Shown piece after piece: positions 63,053 through 64,000 of a stretch of DNA of 64,000 bases. Both the position numbers and the translations under genes were made by a program. Under the pieces are notes generated by a model that was given only the letters and a program-made list of their open reading frames with translations, made no database searches and was not told the origin of the DNA. This stretch comes from Pseudoalteromonas sp. DL-6 (GTDB lineage Bacteria; Pseudomonadota; Gammaproteobacteria; Enterobacterales; Alteromonadaceae): contig NZ_CP019770.1 of NCBI RefSeq assembly GCF_004328665.1, positions 2,232,001 through 2,296,000 on the forward strand. The letters are read 5' to 3'. Positions within the stretch are counted from its first letter, which is position 1; every line of letters begins with the position of its first letter.

Positions 63053-64000
63053 AATGCCCCCTCTAATTCATCTTTGCGAGGTGTAGCGCGATAACGCTTA
63101 TCAAATAAAATTACAAAACCAGCGAGTGAGATCAGAACACCACCAATCCACATCCAACGCACAAACGGCTTGTGGTAAATACGTAATGACCAAGCCCCTT
63201 CACTTAATTGCTCTCCAAGGGCGAGGTATAAATCGCGAGTAAACCCAGCATCTATTGCGGCTTCAGTCATAAACTGCATACCAATGTCGTATCGGCGTTT
63301 TTCTGCATAAAGACGCGCAATTGTTGTGTCTTCTTTTAGTACTGTTACCACACCCGCATGACCGCTATAGTTTGCACCACGAATTGTCTTCACGCCTTCA
63401 AAACGGTATTGATACTGATTTAGCTGTACGCTATCACCAGGCTTCATTGATACATCACGCTCAACTGAATACGCCGAAGTAAGCGTAATACCGGCAATAA
63501 CAAAGGCCAAACCAACATGGCCAAGCACCATAGCCCAATAACTTAAACCTAAGCGTTTGATGCCGAGCTTAAGTGAGCCATGAACAGCAGCCTTGGTGTA
63601 AAGGTCGATAAAGGTAGCAATAAATATCCATACACCTAACGTAGTTGCTAATAGAGTGAGCGGCGTAACTACTTCATAACTGCTAAACAGCCACGCACAG
63701 GTAATAACGACACTGGCTAGTGCGCCAACAAATAGTTTGTTTTGTAAAAATGCCCATTTATTTTGCTTCCAGCGCAAAAATGGTCCTATGCCCATTAAAA
63801 TCGCAAATGGCACCAGTAGAATTGCAAACATTTTATTAAAGAAAGGTTCGCCAATAGAAATACTACCTAAGCCCATTTCTTTGTGCACCATAGGTAATAA
63901 AGTACCTAATAGTACAATTAAGGTGGCAACCACTAAGAAAATGTTATTTAGCCAAAGTGCTACTTCACGAGAGACAAACTTATAACGTCCTTCACTTTTA
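63049..64000 (-). CDS. ccmF: Haem lyase subunit CcmF, C-terminal part
   Basis: Partial gene: the frame is open to the edge of the window (317 codons visible of about 640-650). The frame beyond 63933 reads KSEGRYKFVSREVALWLNNIFLVVATLIV, so the gene continues. The visible part has several membrane helices, a large periplasmic domain (GITLTSAYSVERDVSMKPGDSVQLNQY, MTEAAIDAGFTRDLYLALG) and WMWIGGVLISLAGFVILFDKRYR near the end. It shares a 4-bp overlap with ccmG, in a ccmFGHI-mlaA transcription unit. Confidence 0.95.
   Translation of the reverse strand, partial: KSEGRYKFVSREVALWLNNIFLVVATLIVLLGTLLPMVHKEMGLGSISIGEPFFNKMFAILLVPFAILMGIGPFLRWKQNKWAFLQNKLFVGALASVVITCAWLFSSYEVVTPLTLLATTLGVWIFIATFIDLYTKAAVHGSLKLGIKRLGLSYWAMVLGHVGLAFVIAGITLTSAYSVERDVSMKPGDSVQLNQYQYRFEGVKTIRGANYSGHAGVVTVLKEDTTIARLYAEKRRYDIGMQFMTEAAIDAGFTRDLYLALGEQLSEGAWSLRIYHKPFVRWMWIGGVLISLAGFVILFDKRYRATPRKDELEGAL

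Overview
The window is AT-rich gammaproteobacterial chromosome. It most resembles Pseudoalteromonas or a close Alteromonadales relative. The reasons are a sodium-type flagellar protein MotY beside RNase T, two large TonB-dependent receptors, MipA/OmpV and DUF3019 envelope proteins, NhaB and NSS sodium-coupled transporters, and several chemotaxis and c-di-GMP proteins. Most of it is ordinary housekeeping DNA with good intrinsic terminators between transcription units. The only mobile element seen is one decayed IS4-type insertion sequence. No phage, CRISPR array or rRNA operon was seen.

Left part (1-15.5 kb). A 13-copy G-rich heptamer repeat lies just beyond the terminator of tmRNA (ssrA, minus strand). 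Then come a FapA-like DUF342 protein, rnt, motY, an aromatic amino-acid permease, gamma-glutamyltranspeptidase, a GNAT enzyme and a small lipoprotein. An accessory envelope block follows: a TonB receptor with a possible attenuated leader, a CsgD/VpsT-like regulator, a porin with an orphan PstS-like protein, and a chemoreceptor with a sigma-28-type promoter.

Housekeeping block (15.7-22.5 kb). tRNA-Leu(GAG), secG, tpiA, glmM, folP, ftsH and rlmE lie on the minus strand with yhbY divergent. This is the classical rlmE-ftsH-folP-glmM-secG-tRNA-Leu order, with tpiA placed before secG. FtsH has an unusual repetitive charged C-terminal tail.

Envelope and signalling block (22.5-40 kb). Two paralogous four-gene cassettes, each MipA/OmpV - DUF3019 - OmpR-type regulator - histidine kinase, lie in opposite orientation about 6.5 kb apart. 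They are the best candidate here for an under-described system: a two-component pathway genetically tied to a small four-cysteine secreted protein and an outer-membrane barrel. Between them are an NSS transporter whose terminator was split by the IS4-type element (12-bp target duplication, internally deleted transposase), an ElaA-type acetyltransferase, a Spo0M-like protein, a KefB-type antiporter and a DUF3820 protein. A diguanylate cyclase lies beyond the second cassette.

Right part (39.5-64 kb). The order is ilvY/ilvC, a second chemoreceptor, a TPR lipoprotein coupled to an M28 peptidase that seems to use a non-ATG start, a GIY-YIG protein, bamE, rnfH-ratA, smpB, a TonB receptor, a 2-Cys peroxiredoxin, the conserved fadR-nhaB-dsbB cluster, a ComEA-like protein, LexA-boxed yebG, putP, an EAL-HDOD protein, mlaA, and the cytochrome c maturation genes ccmI-ccmH-ccmG-ccmF. 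ccmF runs off the right edge.
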